Source: Luteolibacter flavescens (lineage in GTDB: Bacteria; Verrucomicrobiota; Verrucomicrobiia; Verrucomicrobiales; Akkermansiaceae). From it: a DNA stretch of 64,000 bases. Below, piece after piece: positions 44,888 to 54,066 of the stretch (position 1 is the first letter of the stretch; each line of letters opens with the position of its first letter). The translations under genes were made by a program, and so were the position numbers. Under the pieces are notes generated by a model. The model saw nothing but the letters and a program-made list of their open reading frames with translations, ran no database searches and was not told the origin of the DNA. Location: assembly GCF_025950085.1 (NCBI RefSeq), contig NZ_JAPDDS010000003.1:1-64000 (forward strand), written 5' to 3'.

Positions 44888-45658
44888 CTATCCCGAGTGT
44901 GAGAATCCCTTGCTAATTTTCTCCGACCTGAAGCGATCGACCAAGCACCCGAGCGCGTAACCGAAAACGAGATGCCCGACCCAACTGAGCAGCAAGCTGG
45001 CAGGGGTGATCGCGAACATCTTCTCCTCGCCTTGCGGGGAAATCTTGAGCGTGACGATGAGGCACGACCACACGAAACACCCGAAGCCAAGGCCGATGAG
45101 TTTCATCACGAGGGGCGTGATGCGTGCCTGATGGTGTTCCGCTAGGAGTGGCCTGAGTAGGGAAAATGCGCCAACAAACGCCATCCCCATCCCTCCTCCA
45201 TTCCCGAGGTATCGCCAGAGATAGCCGATGACCGCATGATCTTTGCCATCCCCGATCAACATGCCGCCGATACGGGGGATGAAGTCACCCAGCCAACCAG
45301 CCATGATGAAAGGGATCCGCACGCCGTCGTAACAGGCAACCGCAAGGATCCCCATGATGAAACCATGCCGCATCAACCTGCCATAGCGAGCCCGGTAGCA
45401 GCTCAATCCGATGGCGATGAGAAGCGCGGGAACGACCAAGAGGACGGAGGCAATGGGAAGGGTAAAAATCCCCATGAGCGACAAGGCAAGAGCCGTGATC
45501 GGTGAGAATCCTATACCGAAAATCAGGAGCGCGGCCATGCCATCATGAAGCAACGGTGCGGTGTTTCCCGATCGCATCTGGGAATGGATCGAGGCCGCGG
45601 GAGAGAGATGCGCGGTAGCCCTCTTCATGCGATGCTTGGTCAGGCGAGAGCTTGTCAT
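44888..45658 (-). CDS. hypothetical multi-pass membrane protein
   Basis: A 256-residue protein with about six predicted membrane helices (examples AALLIFGIGFSPITALALSLMGIFTL, ASVLLVVPALLIAIGLSCY, LIGLGFGCFVWSCLIVTL). Its first 40 residues are polar and the true start may be internal. No family recognised. Composition is more A/T-rich than surrounding genes. Confidence 0.6.
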   Translation of the reverse strand: MTSSRLTKHRMKRATAHLSPAASIHSQMRSGNTAPLLHDGMAALLIFGIGFSPITALALSLMGIFTLPIASVLLVVPALLIAIGLSCYRARYGRLMRHGFIMGILAVACYDGVRIPFIMAGWLGDFIPRIGGMLIGDGKDHAVIGYLWRYLGNGGGMGMAFVGAFSLLRPLLAEHHQARITPLVMKLIGLGFGCFVWSCLIVTLKISPQGEEKMFAITPASLLLSWVGHLVFGYALGCLVDRFRSEKISKGFSHSG

Positions 45659-45783
45659 ACCCGGATGCGGATCGAGGTCACGCGACAGATCAGAGATGGC
45701 TCAAGGAGCGGCGGCTGCCCCGATTGACACTGCCCGGGCGCAGCGGGGTGCGCACCTCCGTGAGATCCATTCCATGTGGCCCG

Positions 45784-46587
45784 TCAGTTCACCTTGTACT
45801 CGGCGCGCACGATGGTGATGATATCCTTCTCGTAAGAGGTGGTGTCGTTGTTGCCCTCGCTGGACGCGGCGGTGGAGTTCGCGGGATTGATGTTGATGAT
45901 TCCCATCGAGGAATACACGAGCGCCCCGAGCCCGGCGTTGCCGGCCGAGCTGAGGATGTTCTCGGCGCGGCTGCGGGCATCCTTGGCGGCCTCCGCCAGC
46001 ATCTCCAGCTTCAGCTCCCCCAGGCGCGTGTAGTAGTAGCGCGGCGGATGGGAAGTCACGAAGACATCCTGCTCCAGCAGCGACGTGATCTCGCGCGATG
46101 CCTTCTCGATCAGCATCACTTGCGAGGATCCCACGGAGACCACCTGCACCGCGCGGAAACCGGTGGACTTGGAAGTCTCGGTGCGCAGCGGCACATTGGT
46201 GCCGGGGAGAACCTTGTCCTCACGGATGATCTCGAATTCCTCGGTGATGGAGGCGGACTCGATCTTGATGTCGCCCGGCTCGATGCCTTGGTCCTTCAGA
46301 AAGGCGACCGCCTTCTCCGTGCCGCCCTTGAGCGAAAGGTAGGCTGCAGTGCGGTCGGCACCCGAGCCCTCGATCGTGGCCGACCACTGGATGTAATCGG
46401 AGACGATCCTCTTCTTGGCCGATCCGGTGATGAGGATGTTGTTCTTCTCGGGCGGCTTCCGCACGTCCCGCCAGGTGTCGGCGGCGATGTAGGTGGAGAC
46501 CGCAAGACCCAGCGCGAGCGGGATGGCGGCAAGCGGCGGGAGGCTGATGTTGCGGACAGGGCGTTGCGGACTCGATTCGAGGCTCAT
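45784..46587 (-). CDS. SIMPL domain-containing protein (DUF541)
   Basis: A 267-residue protein with one N-terminal membrane anchor (about residues 17-36) and a periplasmic SIMPL domain: ILITGSAKKRIVSDYIQWSATIEGSG starts it, and AAKDARSRAENILSSAGNAGLGALVYSSMGI is the typical C-terminal alanine/glycine-rich stretch. The family includes BP26/OMP28-type periplasmic proteins; their molecular function is unclear. It follows a Ser/Thr kinase gene on the same strand. Confidence 0.88.
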   Translation of the reverse strand: MSLESSPQRPVRNISLPPLAAIPLALGLAVSTYIAADTWRDVRKPPEKNNILITGSAKKRIVSDYIQWSATIEGSGADRTAAYLSLKGGTEKAVAFLKDQGIEPGDIKIESASITEEFEIIREDKVLPGTNVPLRTETSKSTGFRAVQVVSVGSSQVMLIEKASREITSLLEQDVFVTSHPPRYYYTRLGELKLEMLAEAAKDARSRAENILSSAGNAGLGALVYSSMGIININPANSTAASSEGNNDTTSYEKDIITIVRAEYKVN

Positions 46588-46707
46588 GGTGGGATCGGAG
46601 TGGAGGATCGCGGATGAACCGGATCATCCGCCGATCAGCAGATGCGGAATTTCCCGTCGGGAAGGATCAGGGAAAATGCAGGCCTCGGAAGATTTCCGCC
46701 CTACCCC

Positions 46708-48669
46708 TCACTTCGCCGGGAGCTTCTCCTTCGGCGGCGCCTTTTCCGGTGTCACGGCCTTCTCCCGCGGCAGCGGTAGGTCGTGCCGGAACCCGATCCG
46801 GTCGGCGGCAGCGGCGAGTTGCATGAGGCGGGAGTGGAAGACTGGATCGGTGGACTTGGCACCCTTGGGCAAGGAAACATCCAGCCGGCGCGGCAGGGAT
46901 TTCCCTCCGGCATCATCGTCCGGACGGGAGGCGAATGCCTGGAGCAGCACGGGGTAAGGAATCAGCATTCCATCGAGGTAGAACTGGCCGCGTCCATTCA
47001 TATCGAGCGCAACGGTAGAGGTCTTGAACAACCGGGCGCGCGCCCATCCGACAGCAGCGTCGGCGTCCTTGGATTCCATCAGCAGCTTCTCCAGCAGCGC
47101 GTTGGCACGCTGGAGCTCGCCGAGCTGCTCGGTGTGTCTTTCTTGGTCGGCCACCCCGCTGCTCACCTTGTCTAGCAGCGCTTGGTTCTCTTGCCGCAGT
47201 GCTTCGAATTCCGCGGGCAGTTGCGCTTCATTCGTGCTCATCCGCTGGATCTCTCCGAGCATCCGTTGGTTCGACTCGAGGAGATCGGAGAGGCGTTCCT
47301 TGTGATCGACGAGCTCGAGCTTCTGCCGATCCAGCTCGCGGTTCTTCCACTCCAGTTCCTCCTTGGCATCGAGTGCCCGCTTCATACCGATGGAGGTCCC
47401 CGCGGCACCGAGCATCAGAGCGGCCAGCAATGCGGTGCCCGCGACGACCGGGCCGCGATGGCGGCGGGCGAAGCGCTGCATGAGGTAGGCCACGCTAGGC
47501 GGGCGGGCTTCGACCGGCTTGTGCTGGAGATAGCGCAGCAGGTCCTCCGCGAAGGCACCGGCCGACTCGTAGCGGCGCTCGGGATCTTTCTCGAGGGCTT
47601 TCAGGACGATCCAATCGAGATCGCCACGCAGGGCGCGAGAAGAGATGGCGGCCCGGCCATCGGCATTGGAGGCGGCGGGAAAACCTGAAAGCCGGGTACT
47701 TGGCTTCGGCGGGATCACCTCGTGGATGAGCCGCCGGATCTCACCGTAGGGCACGCCGCGGAGCCGCTCGGGATCCAGAGGCGTCGTCCCGGTCAGGAGT
47801 TCGTGCAATACGACACCGAGCGAATAGATGTCACTGCGGGTGTCCACCGCCAGCGGGTGGAGTTCCGCTTGCTCCGGGCTCATGTACTGCGGGGTGCCGA
47901 TCATCCGCCCCATCTGGGTGTGGAGGGTGATCCCGGAAGCTTCGGTACCGATCGCCTTGGCGATGCCGAAGTCGATCACCTTCACGACCGGTTCGCCGTC
48001 GTGGACAGACACGAGGAGGTTTGCGGGTTTCAGGTCGCGGTGGATGATACCTTTCTGATGCGCGTGCTGCACAGCCGCGCAGACGTCGGCGAATAGTCCC
48101 AAAGTCGCTGCGATCCCGAGATTGGCCTTGGTGCGGAAATCCGTGATCGGCACCCCCTCTACCAACTCCATGACGAAGTAGGGCCGCCCGCCTGCGGTGG
48201 TTCCCGCATCGTAGACCTTGGCGATGTGCGGGTGGTCCATCATCGCCAGCGCCTGGCGCTCCGCCTCGAAGCGGGAGATGATTTCCCGGGAGTCCATGCC
48301 CGGCTTTATCAACTTGAGCGCCACCTGGCGTCTCACCGGCGAGGATTGCTCCGCCAGATAGACCGTGCCGAATCCGCCCTCACCCAGTTGCCGGAGCAGC
48401 TTGAAGGGACCGATCGTGTCGCCTTCCCTTTCGGTGCGGGCATCGTCCCACAGGGGGTGGGCTGACGGCATCATGAAACTTTCGTCCGCAAGATGCGCGG
48501 CGACGAGCGACTCGACTTCCTTGAGCACGTCTCCGTCACCTCGGCAGACATCGGCGAGGTAGAGGGCGCGCTCCTCCGGCCCCGGGAGCTCCAAGGCATT
48601 CTGCAGAATCATCTCCAAGGAAGGTCGATCAGGCATGGCGGCAGGCGGGTGCGATCCCGCGGAATCCAT
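46708..48669 (-). CDS. membrane-anchored Ser/Thr protein kinase
   Basis: A 653-residue eukaryotic-type kinase. The kinase domain (about residues 88-370) has the Gly-loop LGEGGFGTVYLAEQ, VALKLIK (ATP-binding Lys), IIHRDLKPANLL (catalytic loop) and VIDFGIAKA (DFG). A predicted membrane span (about 405-428) is followed by a long coiled coil (about 435-530) and a C-terminal domain of about 120 residues outside the membrane. It sits just downstream of an ECF sigma factor gene, the usual pairing in Planctomycetes and Acidobacteria. Start may be 11 codons later. The signal and targets are unknown. Confidence 0.93.
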   Translation of the reverse strand: MDSAGSHPPAAMPDRPSLEMILQNALELPGPEERALYLADVCRGDGDVLKEVESLVAAHLADESFMMPSAHPLWDDARTEREGDTIGPFKLLRQLGEGGFGTVYLAEQSSPVRRQVALKLIKPGMDSREIISRFEAERQALAMMDHPHIAKVYDAGTTAGGRPYFVMELVEGVPITDFRTKANLGIAATLGLFADVCAAVQHAHQKGIIHRDLKPANLLVSVHDGEPVVKVIDFGIAKAIGTEASGITLHTQMGRMIGTPQYMSPEQAELHPLAVDTRSDIYSLGVVLHELLTGTTPLDPERLRGVPYGEIRRLIHEVIPPKPSTRLSGFPAASNADGRAAISSRALRGDLDWIVLKALEKDPERRYESAGAFAEDLLRYLQHKPVEARPPSVAYLMQRFARRHRGPVVAGTALLAALMLGAAGTSIGMKRALDAKEELEWKNRELDRQKLELVDHKERLSDLLESNQRMLGEIQRMSTNEAQLPAEFEALRQENQALLDKVSSGVADQERHTEQLGELQRANALLEKLLMESKDADAAVGWARARLFKTSTVALDMNGRGQFYLDGMLIPYPVLLQAFASRPDDDAGGKSLPRRLDVSLPKGAKSTDPVFHSRLMQLAAAADRIGFRHDLPLPREKAVTPEKAPPKEKLPAK

Positions 48670-48753
48670 CGCGCGGGATTATCCATGCGAAATCTTCCCG
48701 AAAAGTGGATCAAAAGATTTGCCCGGCGCGATGCGGAACCAGACACGCCTCCT

Positions 48754-49335
48754 TCAATCGTCCCGGTGCAGCTCGCGAAACAACCAGGCCCGCGCGTAGA
48801 GCCAGTCGCGCTTCGCGGTGGGAGTGGAGATGCCGAGTGCCTCTGCGGTTTCCTCGATGGTCATGCCCACGAAATAGCGCAATTTCACCACTTCGGCTTT
48901 GCGAGGCTCGATCAGAGCGAAGCGGTCAAGGATGCCGTGAATCGCGAGGATTTCGTCATCTTGGGCGACGGGAACGGCGATGGCATCTTCCGCGAAGCCT
49001 GTCCGCTGCAATCCGCCGCCGTGACGGACGGCCTGCCGGTATCTCGCCCGGTCGATGAGGATTCGCCGCATCGCCTCCGCGGCCGCGCTGAAGAAATGCC
49101 GGTTGCCTTCCCACCGGGGTTCTCCGGGCGAGAGCTTGAGGAATGCCTCGTGAACAAGAGCGGTTGCCTGCAACGTGGGAGCCTCCGCTTCCTGTCTCAG
49201 CCGCCAGGCCGCCAGCTTTCGCAGCTCACCGTAAACGAGCGGGATGAGATCCTCCGCCGCCTGCTTGTCGCCCTCACAGGCCGCATGGAGGACGCGGGTT
49301 ATCTGGTCGCCTCCGGTTTCCTGTGTCTGCGCCAT
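48754..49335 (-). CDS. ECF-type RNA polymerase sigma factor
   Basis: A 193-residue ECF sigma factor of the group commonly found beside Ser/Thr kinases. Region 2 includes LIPLVYGELRKLAAWRLRQE, TLQATALVHEAFLKLS and FFSAAAEAMRRILIDRARYR; region 4 is RKAEVVKLRYFVGMTIEETAEALGISTPTAKRDWLYARAWL. No anti-sigma gene is adjacent; the kinase downstream is the likely regulatory partner. Confidence 0.92.
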   Translation of the reverse strand: MAQTQETGGDQITRVLHAACEGDKQAAEDLIPLVYGELRKLAAWRLRQEAEAPTLQATALVHEAFLKLSPGEPRWEGNRHFFSAAAEAMRRILIDRARYRQAVRHGGGLQRTGFAEDAIAVPVAQDDEILAIHGILDRFALIEPRKAEVVKLRYFVGMTIEETAEALGISTPTAKRDWLYARAWLFRELHRDD

Positions 49336-49389
49336 GGATGGGAATCTTGTCTGCCGGAATCCATCGGTCCGGCGAGCATCAAATTCCCG

Positions 49390-49989
49390 TCAGAGCCCGC
49401 GACGGCCTTCGAGGGCACGGGCGAGGGTGAGGGCGTCGGCGTGCTCGAGGCCGCCGCCGGCGGGCAGGCCCTGGGCGATGCGGGTGACGTGGCACTTCCC
49501 CTTCAGCAGGCCGGCGAGGTAGTTCGCGGTGGCCTCGCCTTCGACATCGGAGCCGGGGGCGAGGATGACTTCTGTGACGTGCTCGTGCTCGATGCGGCGG
49601 AGCAGCGGGCCGATGCGCAGGTCATCCGGCGTGACATTGTCGAGCGGCGAGAGCTTTCCCCCGAGGCAGTGGTAGCGGCCCTTGAAGGCACCGGAGCGCT
49701 CCAGCGGGAGGACATCCGTGGCCTGCTCGACGACGCAGAGGACGGAGTCGCGCGAGGGGTCCGAGCAAATCGCGCAGCGGTCGGCGGTGGCGAAGAACCC
49801 GCAGGTGGGGCATGCCACCACCTCGGCCTTCGCTTTCTCCAGTGCGGCGGCTAGCACCAGCGGCTCGGCGCGGGCGCTCTGGAGCAGCCAGATGGCGATC
49901 CGCTCCGCACTGCGCGGTCCCACACCGGGGAGGCGGCGGAGCTCGTCCACCAGCTTGCCGACGGCTTCGGGGTATTCGATGCGGGCCAT
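49390..49989 (-). CDS. recR: recombination mediator RecR
   Basis: A 199-residue protein of RecFOR recombinational repair. The helix-hairpin-helix LRRLPGVGPRSAERIAIWLL is at about residues 17-36, the C4 zinc finger uses Cys60, Cys63, Cys72 and Cys75, and the Toprim domain follows (VLCVVEQATDVLPLE ... VTEVILAPGSDVEGEATANYLAGLL). Length is typical (about 200). The start at 49989 is where homology begins. Confidence 0.95.
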   Translation of the reverse strand: MARIEYPEAVGKLVDELRRLPGVGPRSAERIAIWLLQSARAEPLVLAAALEKAKAEVVACPTCGFFATADRCAICSDPSRDSVLCVVEQATDVLPLERSGAFKGRYHCLGGKLSPLDNVTPDDLRIGPLLRRIEHEHVTEVILAPGSDVEGEATANYLAGLLKGKCHVTRIAQGLPAGGGLEHADALTLARALEGRRGL

Positions 49990-50006
49990 GGAAAAGTCGG
50001 TCGGGG

Positions 50007-50435
50007 TCAGGCGTCGCCCGGCTCCTGGTGGCGGGTCGCGTAGATCATCGCCCACAGGCCGCCCCACACCAGCGCCAGCAGCGGCATGGTCACCTCCGCC
50101 AGATAGCCTGCCAGCGCGAGCACGGGGACCCACCCGATGGTGAGCACCACGGCGGTGGCCCACAGGACTGTGCGCCGCCAATTCCTCCGCGAGCCGAGCA
50201 TGCTGCCAACGAGGCCGAGCACCATCGGGATGGTCCACAGCCACGGGACATACGACGGCAGGATGCGGAAATCCCCGCCAAGGCCGGTGGTCTGCACCCA
50301 GCCGGCGACGATCAGATCGACCTTTTGGGAAAAGCCGAGCAGCTCCAACACGCCCGCCAGGACCAGCGACATCCCGCCGATCGACGTCAGTGCGGCGAGC
50401 GGGTGGGCAGGTGGTTTTTGCGCGGAAGCGGACAT
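50007..50435 (-). CDS. hypothetical membrane protein
   Basis: A 142-residue protein with four predicted membrane spans (around GGMSLVLAGVLELLGF, LPSYVPWLWTIPMVLGLVG, TVLWATAVVLTIGWVPVLALAGY and LLALVWGGLWAMIYA). The start at 50435 is the first Met in a plausible cytosolic N-terminus. No family recognised. It lies 17 bases before recR and is likely cotranscribed with it. Confidence 0.7.
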   Translation of the reverse strand: MSASAQKPPAHPLAALTSIGGMSLVLAGVLELLGFSQKVDLIVAGWVQTTGLGGDFRILPSYVPWLWTIPMVLGLVGSMLGSRRNWRRTVLWATAVVLTIGWVPVLALAGYLAEVTMPLLALVWGGLWAMIYATRHQEPGDA

Positions 50436-50481
50436 CGGACGGGCGGAGAATAGGAAAAGCGGACGGGAAAGCTCAATCCCA

Positions 50482-50952
50482 TTAACCCAGGGCTTCGAGC
50501 AAGAGCGCCAGATGGGCATCCGGCGAGACCTTTTCCAAGATCGCCTCGATGGTGCCATCCGCGCCGATGATGAAGGTGGTCCGCTCCGTGCCCATGAAGG
50601 TCTTCCCATACATCGACTTCTCCACCCAGACGCCGTAGGCCGTGACGATGGATTGGTCCTCGTCGGCGATGAGCGGATAGGGCAGGTCGTACTTGGTGAT
50701 GAATTTCCGGTGCTTTTTCACCGGATCGATGCTCACGCCATAGATCCGGGCGGCAGCCTGCACGTCCGCCCAGCCGTCCCGCAGCGCGCAGGCCTGCTTC
50801 GTGCAGCCGGGGGTATCGTCCTTCGGGTAAAAGACCAGCACCACACGCTGGCCACGGAGGGCGGACAGAGTCACGGTAGCGTCCTCTCCATGTCCCTCCC
50901 CGGTGACGGGAGCGGTGAAATCCGGGGCGGGCGATCCGATGGCTGGCTTCAT
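50482..50952 (-). CDS. bcp: thioredoxin-dependent peroxiredoxin (BCP type)
   Basis: A 156-residue peroxiredoxin reducing peroxides with thioredoxin electrons. The peroxidatic Cys50 is in FYPKDDTPGCTKQACALRD, with a likely resolving Cys55 as in E. coli BCP; FIIGADGTIEAILEKVSPDAH is the usual C-terminal segment. The open frame extends far upstream into the antisense of cstA, but coding homology begins at MKPAIGSPAPDF (50952). Confidence 0.93.
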   Translation of the reverse strand: MKPAIGSPAPDFTAPVTGEGHGEDATVTLSALRGQRVVLVFYPKDDTPGCTKQACALRDGWADVQAAARIYGVSIDPVKKHRKFITKYDLPYPLIADEDQSIVTAYGVWVEKSMYGKTFMGTERTTFIIGADGTIEAILEKVSPDAHLALLLEALG

Positions 50953-51092
50953 GAAGCGCCAAAATGCATCCCTGTCCGCCCGGTGCAAGGCTGGCAAGAA
51001 GTGGCAAAAATCCCGAACTCCCGGATTGACAAGGGAACGCACTCGCCTCAGCTTCCGCGCCCCGACTTCTAGGAAAACCATACCCAAATCGA

Positions 51093-51359
51093 ATGAGCGA
51101 TCGTAGCATGCGTGGAGTGAACGTGAAAAAGGGCGAGCCAGTGGATCGCGCCTTGAAGCGTCTGAAGACCAAACTCGACACCGAAGGCATCCTCGAAGAG
51201 ATGCGCCGCCGCCGCTCCTTTGAGTCCGTGGCCGCCCGCAAGATTCGCAAGGCCCGTACCGCTCCGAAGCGCCACAAGGTGCGCTGGCGCTACACCAGCC
51301 CGGCCCAAGCCGCCAAGGCCGAAGAAGCCGCCGCTGCAGCCGCTGCCGCCAACGCGTAA
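51093..51359 (+). CDS. rpsU: 30S ribosomal protein S21
   Basis: An 88-residue S21. The core GVNVKKGEPVDRALKRLKTKLDTEGIL, with EEMRRRRSFESVAARKIRKART, matches the small basic S21 family. It carries a C-terminal extension rich in Ala and basic residues, as in several non-enteric phyla. The start could be 5 codons later (51108). A terminator follows. Confidence 0.93.
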   Translation: MSDRSMRGVNVKKGEPVDRALKRLKTKLDTEGILEEMRRRRSFESVAARKIRKARTAPKRHKVRWRYTSPAQAAKAEEAAAAAAAANA

Positions 51360-51388
51360 AAACTTTCCGTTTTCCAAAGTCGATCAGG

Positions 51389-51416
51389 ACGGACGCCTCG
51401 CAAGGGCGTCCGTTTT
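51389..51416 (+). terminator. intrinsic terminator of rpsU
   Basis: ACGGACGCC (51389-51397) and GGCGTCCGT (51405-51413) form a 9-bp perfect stem with a 7-base loop, followed by TTTTGCTTTT. It starts 30 bases after the stop codon. Confidence 0.88.
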
Positions 51417-51584
51417 GCTTTTCCGGGGGAGAAGATCGGGGATGGGGACTTTTCCAACCGCGGATGGACGGGATGGACGCAGATGAAGAGGATGATGATT
51501 TGCGGATTTCCATCGCTGCTGTGATGGCCGACCCGTCTGGGGCTTGATCTGACCAAGGTCCGGGGGCTGGCTCCCCCGCCCTGC

Positions 51585-53636
51585 TCACGCCTCGTCGGCG
51601 AGGGTGACGTATTCGCTCTCGTGAAGCACGGCGGGCTTCCGCTTGCTCAGGAGCAGCCACCATTCGCGGATGCTGCCGAAGACGATGATGGAGACGAAGA
51701 TGAGAAAGAGCGCGGTGATCGCCACATCCACCTTCGCATTGGTCAGCGACACCTGGGCCTTTTTGAGAGCCTCGCCGCTGAGGCCACCGGCGATGGCCGC
51801 TTCCAGTTTCTCGATGGTCGGAAGGAAGCCTGCGGCCTTCGGCAACCAGATCTTCATGATGCCCGCGGTGAAGGTGACGATGGTGAGGAAGATCATCGGC
51901 ACCACGGTGCACCAGGCGTAGCGCGCCTTGCCCATCTTGATGAGGATGGTGGTGCCGAGGCAGAAGGCGATGACGGCCAGAAGTTGGTTCGCGATGCCGA
52001 AGATGGGCCACAGGCTCTTGGCGATGCCTTCCGGATCGATGGCCCCCTGATAGAGGAAATATCCCCACGCCGCGACGAGCAGGAAGGTGGAGATCACATT
52101 CGCCGTCCATGAGCCGGTGTCCCGCATCCTTGGAACGATCTGGCCGAGCAGGTCCTGGAGGATGAAGCGGCCGACCCGCGTGCCGGCATCGAGCGTGGTC
52201 AGGATGAACAACGCCTCGAACATGATGGCGAAGTGATACCACAGCGACAGCGCGGTATTCCCCGGGATGACCTTCGCAAACATCTGCGCCATGCCGACGG
52301 CGAAGGTGGGCGCACCGCCGACCTTGCCGATGATGTGCGGTTCGCCGAGATCGTGGGCGAGCTGTTCCATCTCCGCGCGCGTGACCGCGTACTCGGGGCC
52401 GTAGGAATTGATCTTCGCGATCTGGGCCTCGACGGCGGGGATATTGTTCGGATCGACGGGTGAATTGATCGCGAAGTACTGCCCCGGCTGGAGCGCACAG
52501 GCGGCAATGATCGCCATGAGCGCGACGAGCATTTCCACCACCATGGAGCCGTAGCCGACGAGACGGATGTCCTTCTCCCGGCCCAGCAGCTTCGGCGTGG
52601 TGCCGGAGGAAATCAGCGCGTGGAAGCCACTGATGGCCCCGCACGCGATGGTGATACAGACGAAGGGAAAGACCGGCCCGGTGACGACGAAGCCGGAGCC
52701 ATCGATGAATGGCGTGACCGCGGGCATGTGCAGCGGGGGCGCGAGCAGGACGATGAAGACGGCGAGGATGGCGACCGTCCCGAGCTTCATGAAGGTGCTG
52801 AGGTAGTCGCGCGGAGCGAGCAGCAGCCATACGGGCAGGACGCTGGCAGCGAAGCCGTAGATCATGATGGCCCACGCGAGATCCGTGGAGCTCAGCGTGA
52901 GCGCCCTCGTCATTTCCGGCGTGAGGTATTTCCCCGCGACGACCGCAGCGAGGAGGCCGACCACTCCGAAGACGGACGTGGCGGTGACGCCGACCTTCCC
53001 GCTCTTGATCGCGATTCCCATCACCATCGCGAGCGGGATGGTGGCCGCGATGGTGAAGAGGCCCCACGGGCTCTCGGCAAGCGCCTTCACGACGACCAGT
53101 CCCAGCACCGCGAGGATGATCGTCATGATGGCGAGCAGGCTGATCATCGCGACGAGACCGATCACGGGATTCAGCTCCTCCTTCAGCATCTGGCCGAGGG
53201 ACTTTCCCTTCCGCCGCATGGAGGCGAAGAGCACCACGGCATCGTGGACTCCGCCGCCGAGCGTCGCACCGACGAGGATCCACAAGGTGCCGGGCAGGTA
53301 GCCGAATTGCGCCGCAAGCACAGGCCCGACGAGCGGCCCCGGTCCTGCAATGGCGGCGAAGTGGTGGCCGAAGACCACCCACTTCGGCGTGGGGACGAAG
53401 TCCTTGCCGTCATTGCACGTGACTGCGGCCGGAGCCCGGCGGTCATCGATGGTGAGCACCTTTGCCACCAGCCACGCCGAGTAGAAGCGGTAGGACACGG
53501 CGAAGGTGCAGACGCCGGCCACCACGAGCCACAGCGCATTGACAGGCTCGCCACGCTGAAAGGCAGCCACCGACACCGCGGCGACACCGAGCAAGGAGAT
53601 GGCGATCCAGAGAAGTATCCGGAGGAAGGGTTTCAT
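51585..53636 (-). CDS. cstA: carbon starvation protein CstA family transporter
   Basis: A 683-residue multi-pass membrane protein (about 16 spans). Family segments include RFYSAWLVAKVLTIDDRRAP, PTPKWVVFGHHFAAIAGPGPLVGPVLAAQFGYLPG, and DAGTRVGRFILQD. CstA proteins import pyruvate or peptides under starvation in other bacteria. The ATG at 53636 gives a normal N-terminus; the longer frame adds 42 codons with no homology pattern. It stands alone on the reverse strand after a repeat-rich region. Confidence 0.93.
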   Translation of the reverse strand: MKPFLRILLWIAISLLGVAAVSVAAFQRGEPVNALWLVVAGVCTFAVSYRFYSAWLVAKVLTIDDRRAPAAVTCNDGKDFVPTPKWVVFGHHFAAIAGPGPLVGPVLAAQFGYLPGTLWILVGATLGGGVHDAVVLFASMRRKGKSLGQMLKEELNPVIGLVAMISLLAIMTIILAVLGLVVVKALAESPWGLFTIAATIPLAMVMGIAIKSGKVGVTATSVFGVVGLLAAVVAGKYLTPEMTRALTLSSTDLAWAIMIYGFAASVLPVWLLLAPRDYLSTFMKLGTVAILAVFIVLLAPPLHMPAVTPFIDGSGFVVTGPVFPFVCITIACGAISGFHALISSGTTPKLLGREKDIRLVGYGSMVVEMLVALMAIIAACALQPGQYFAINSPVDPNNIPAVEAQIAKINSYGPEYAVTRAEMEQLAHDLGEPHIIGKVGGAPTFAVGMAQMFAKVIPGNTALSLWYHFAIMFEALFILTTLDAGTRVGRFILQDLLGQIVPRMRDTGSWTANVISTFLLVAAWGYFLYQGAIDPEGIAKSLWPIFGIANQLLAVIAFCLGTTILIKMGKARYAWCTVVPMIFLTIVTFTAGIMKIWLPKAAGFLPTIEKLEAAIAGGLSGEALKKAQVSLTNAKVDVAITALFLIFVSIIVFGSIREWWLLLSKRKPAVLHESEYVTLADEA

Positions 53637-54066
53637 CGCGATCAAGCCGACACCGGTGTCTTGGGTCACCGGTATCGACGAGACGGGAAGATGAGCGAAG
53701 TCGCGGCGGCTGGAAATGGGAAAGCGTGCCCTCTTTGGCAGCCCCCTGGGAGCGCCGGTCATTAGACCGGCCCCAGTGGTCGCTGACTGCTGGAGTCACC
53801 CGAGGTGCCCTCATCGCCTACCACTGGGAACGCGGAATTCATTCCGCCCGAGTGGTCCCTAAAAGCCCGCCGTGATAACTGCTTCCACCGCACGCGGAGC
53901 GATACGGACCACCATGGCACCTAGCGAAGCGTGCCACGCCAGCTCACTCGAGCGGAATAAATTCCGCGTTCCCAGTGGCGGGCGATGCGAGCCTTTGTGG
54001 TGCGTCGAAAAATTCGGGGCGGTCTCGCTCCCAGAGCGGGATGCTCCTGCGGAGCCTCCCTTGAAG
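53637..54066. repeat. palindrome-rich intergenic region
   Basis: No gene between cstA and coaD. A 35-base element CCACTGGGAACGCGGAATTC... (53821-53855), with internal dyad GCGGAAT-TC-ATTCCGC, recurs inverted at 53945-53978 with two or three differences. Another dyad CCAGTGGT/ACCACTGG spans 53773-53827, TGGCAC/GTGCCA lies at 53915-53936, and GCTCC-TGC-GGAGC at about 54043-54055. The region appears to be a cluster of palindromic repeats, possibly the source of cstA regulation or a transposition scar. Confidence 0.7.

Noticed and set aside
50953-53382. A 966-codon reverse-strand frame running from cstA antisense into bcp
   Set aside because: Most of it is another frame of the cstA gene on the same strand; only the final 157 codons (bcp) match a protein family. 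High G+C gives long open frames by chance.
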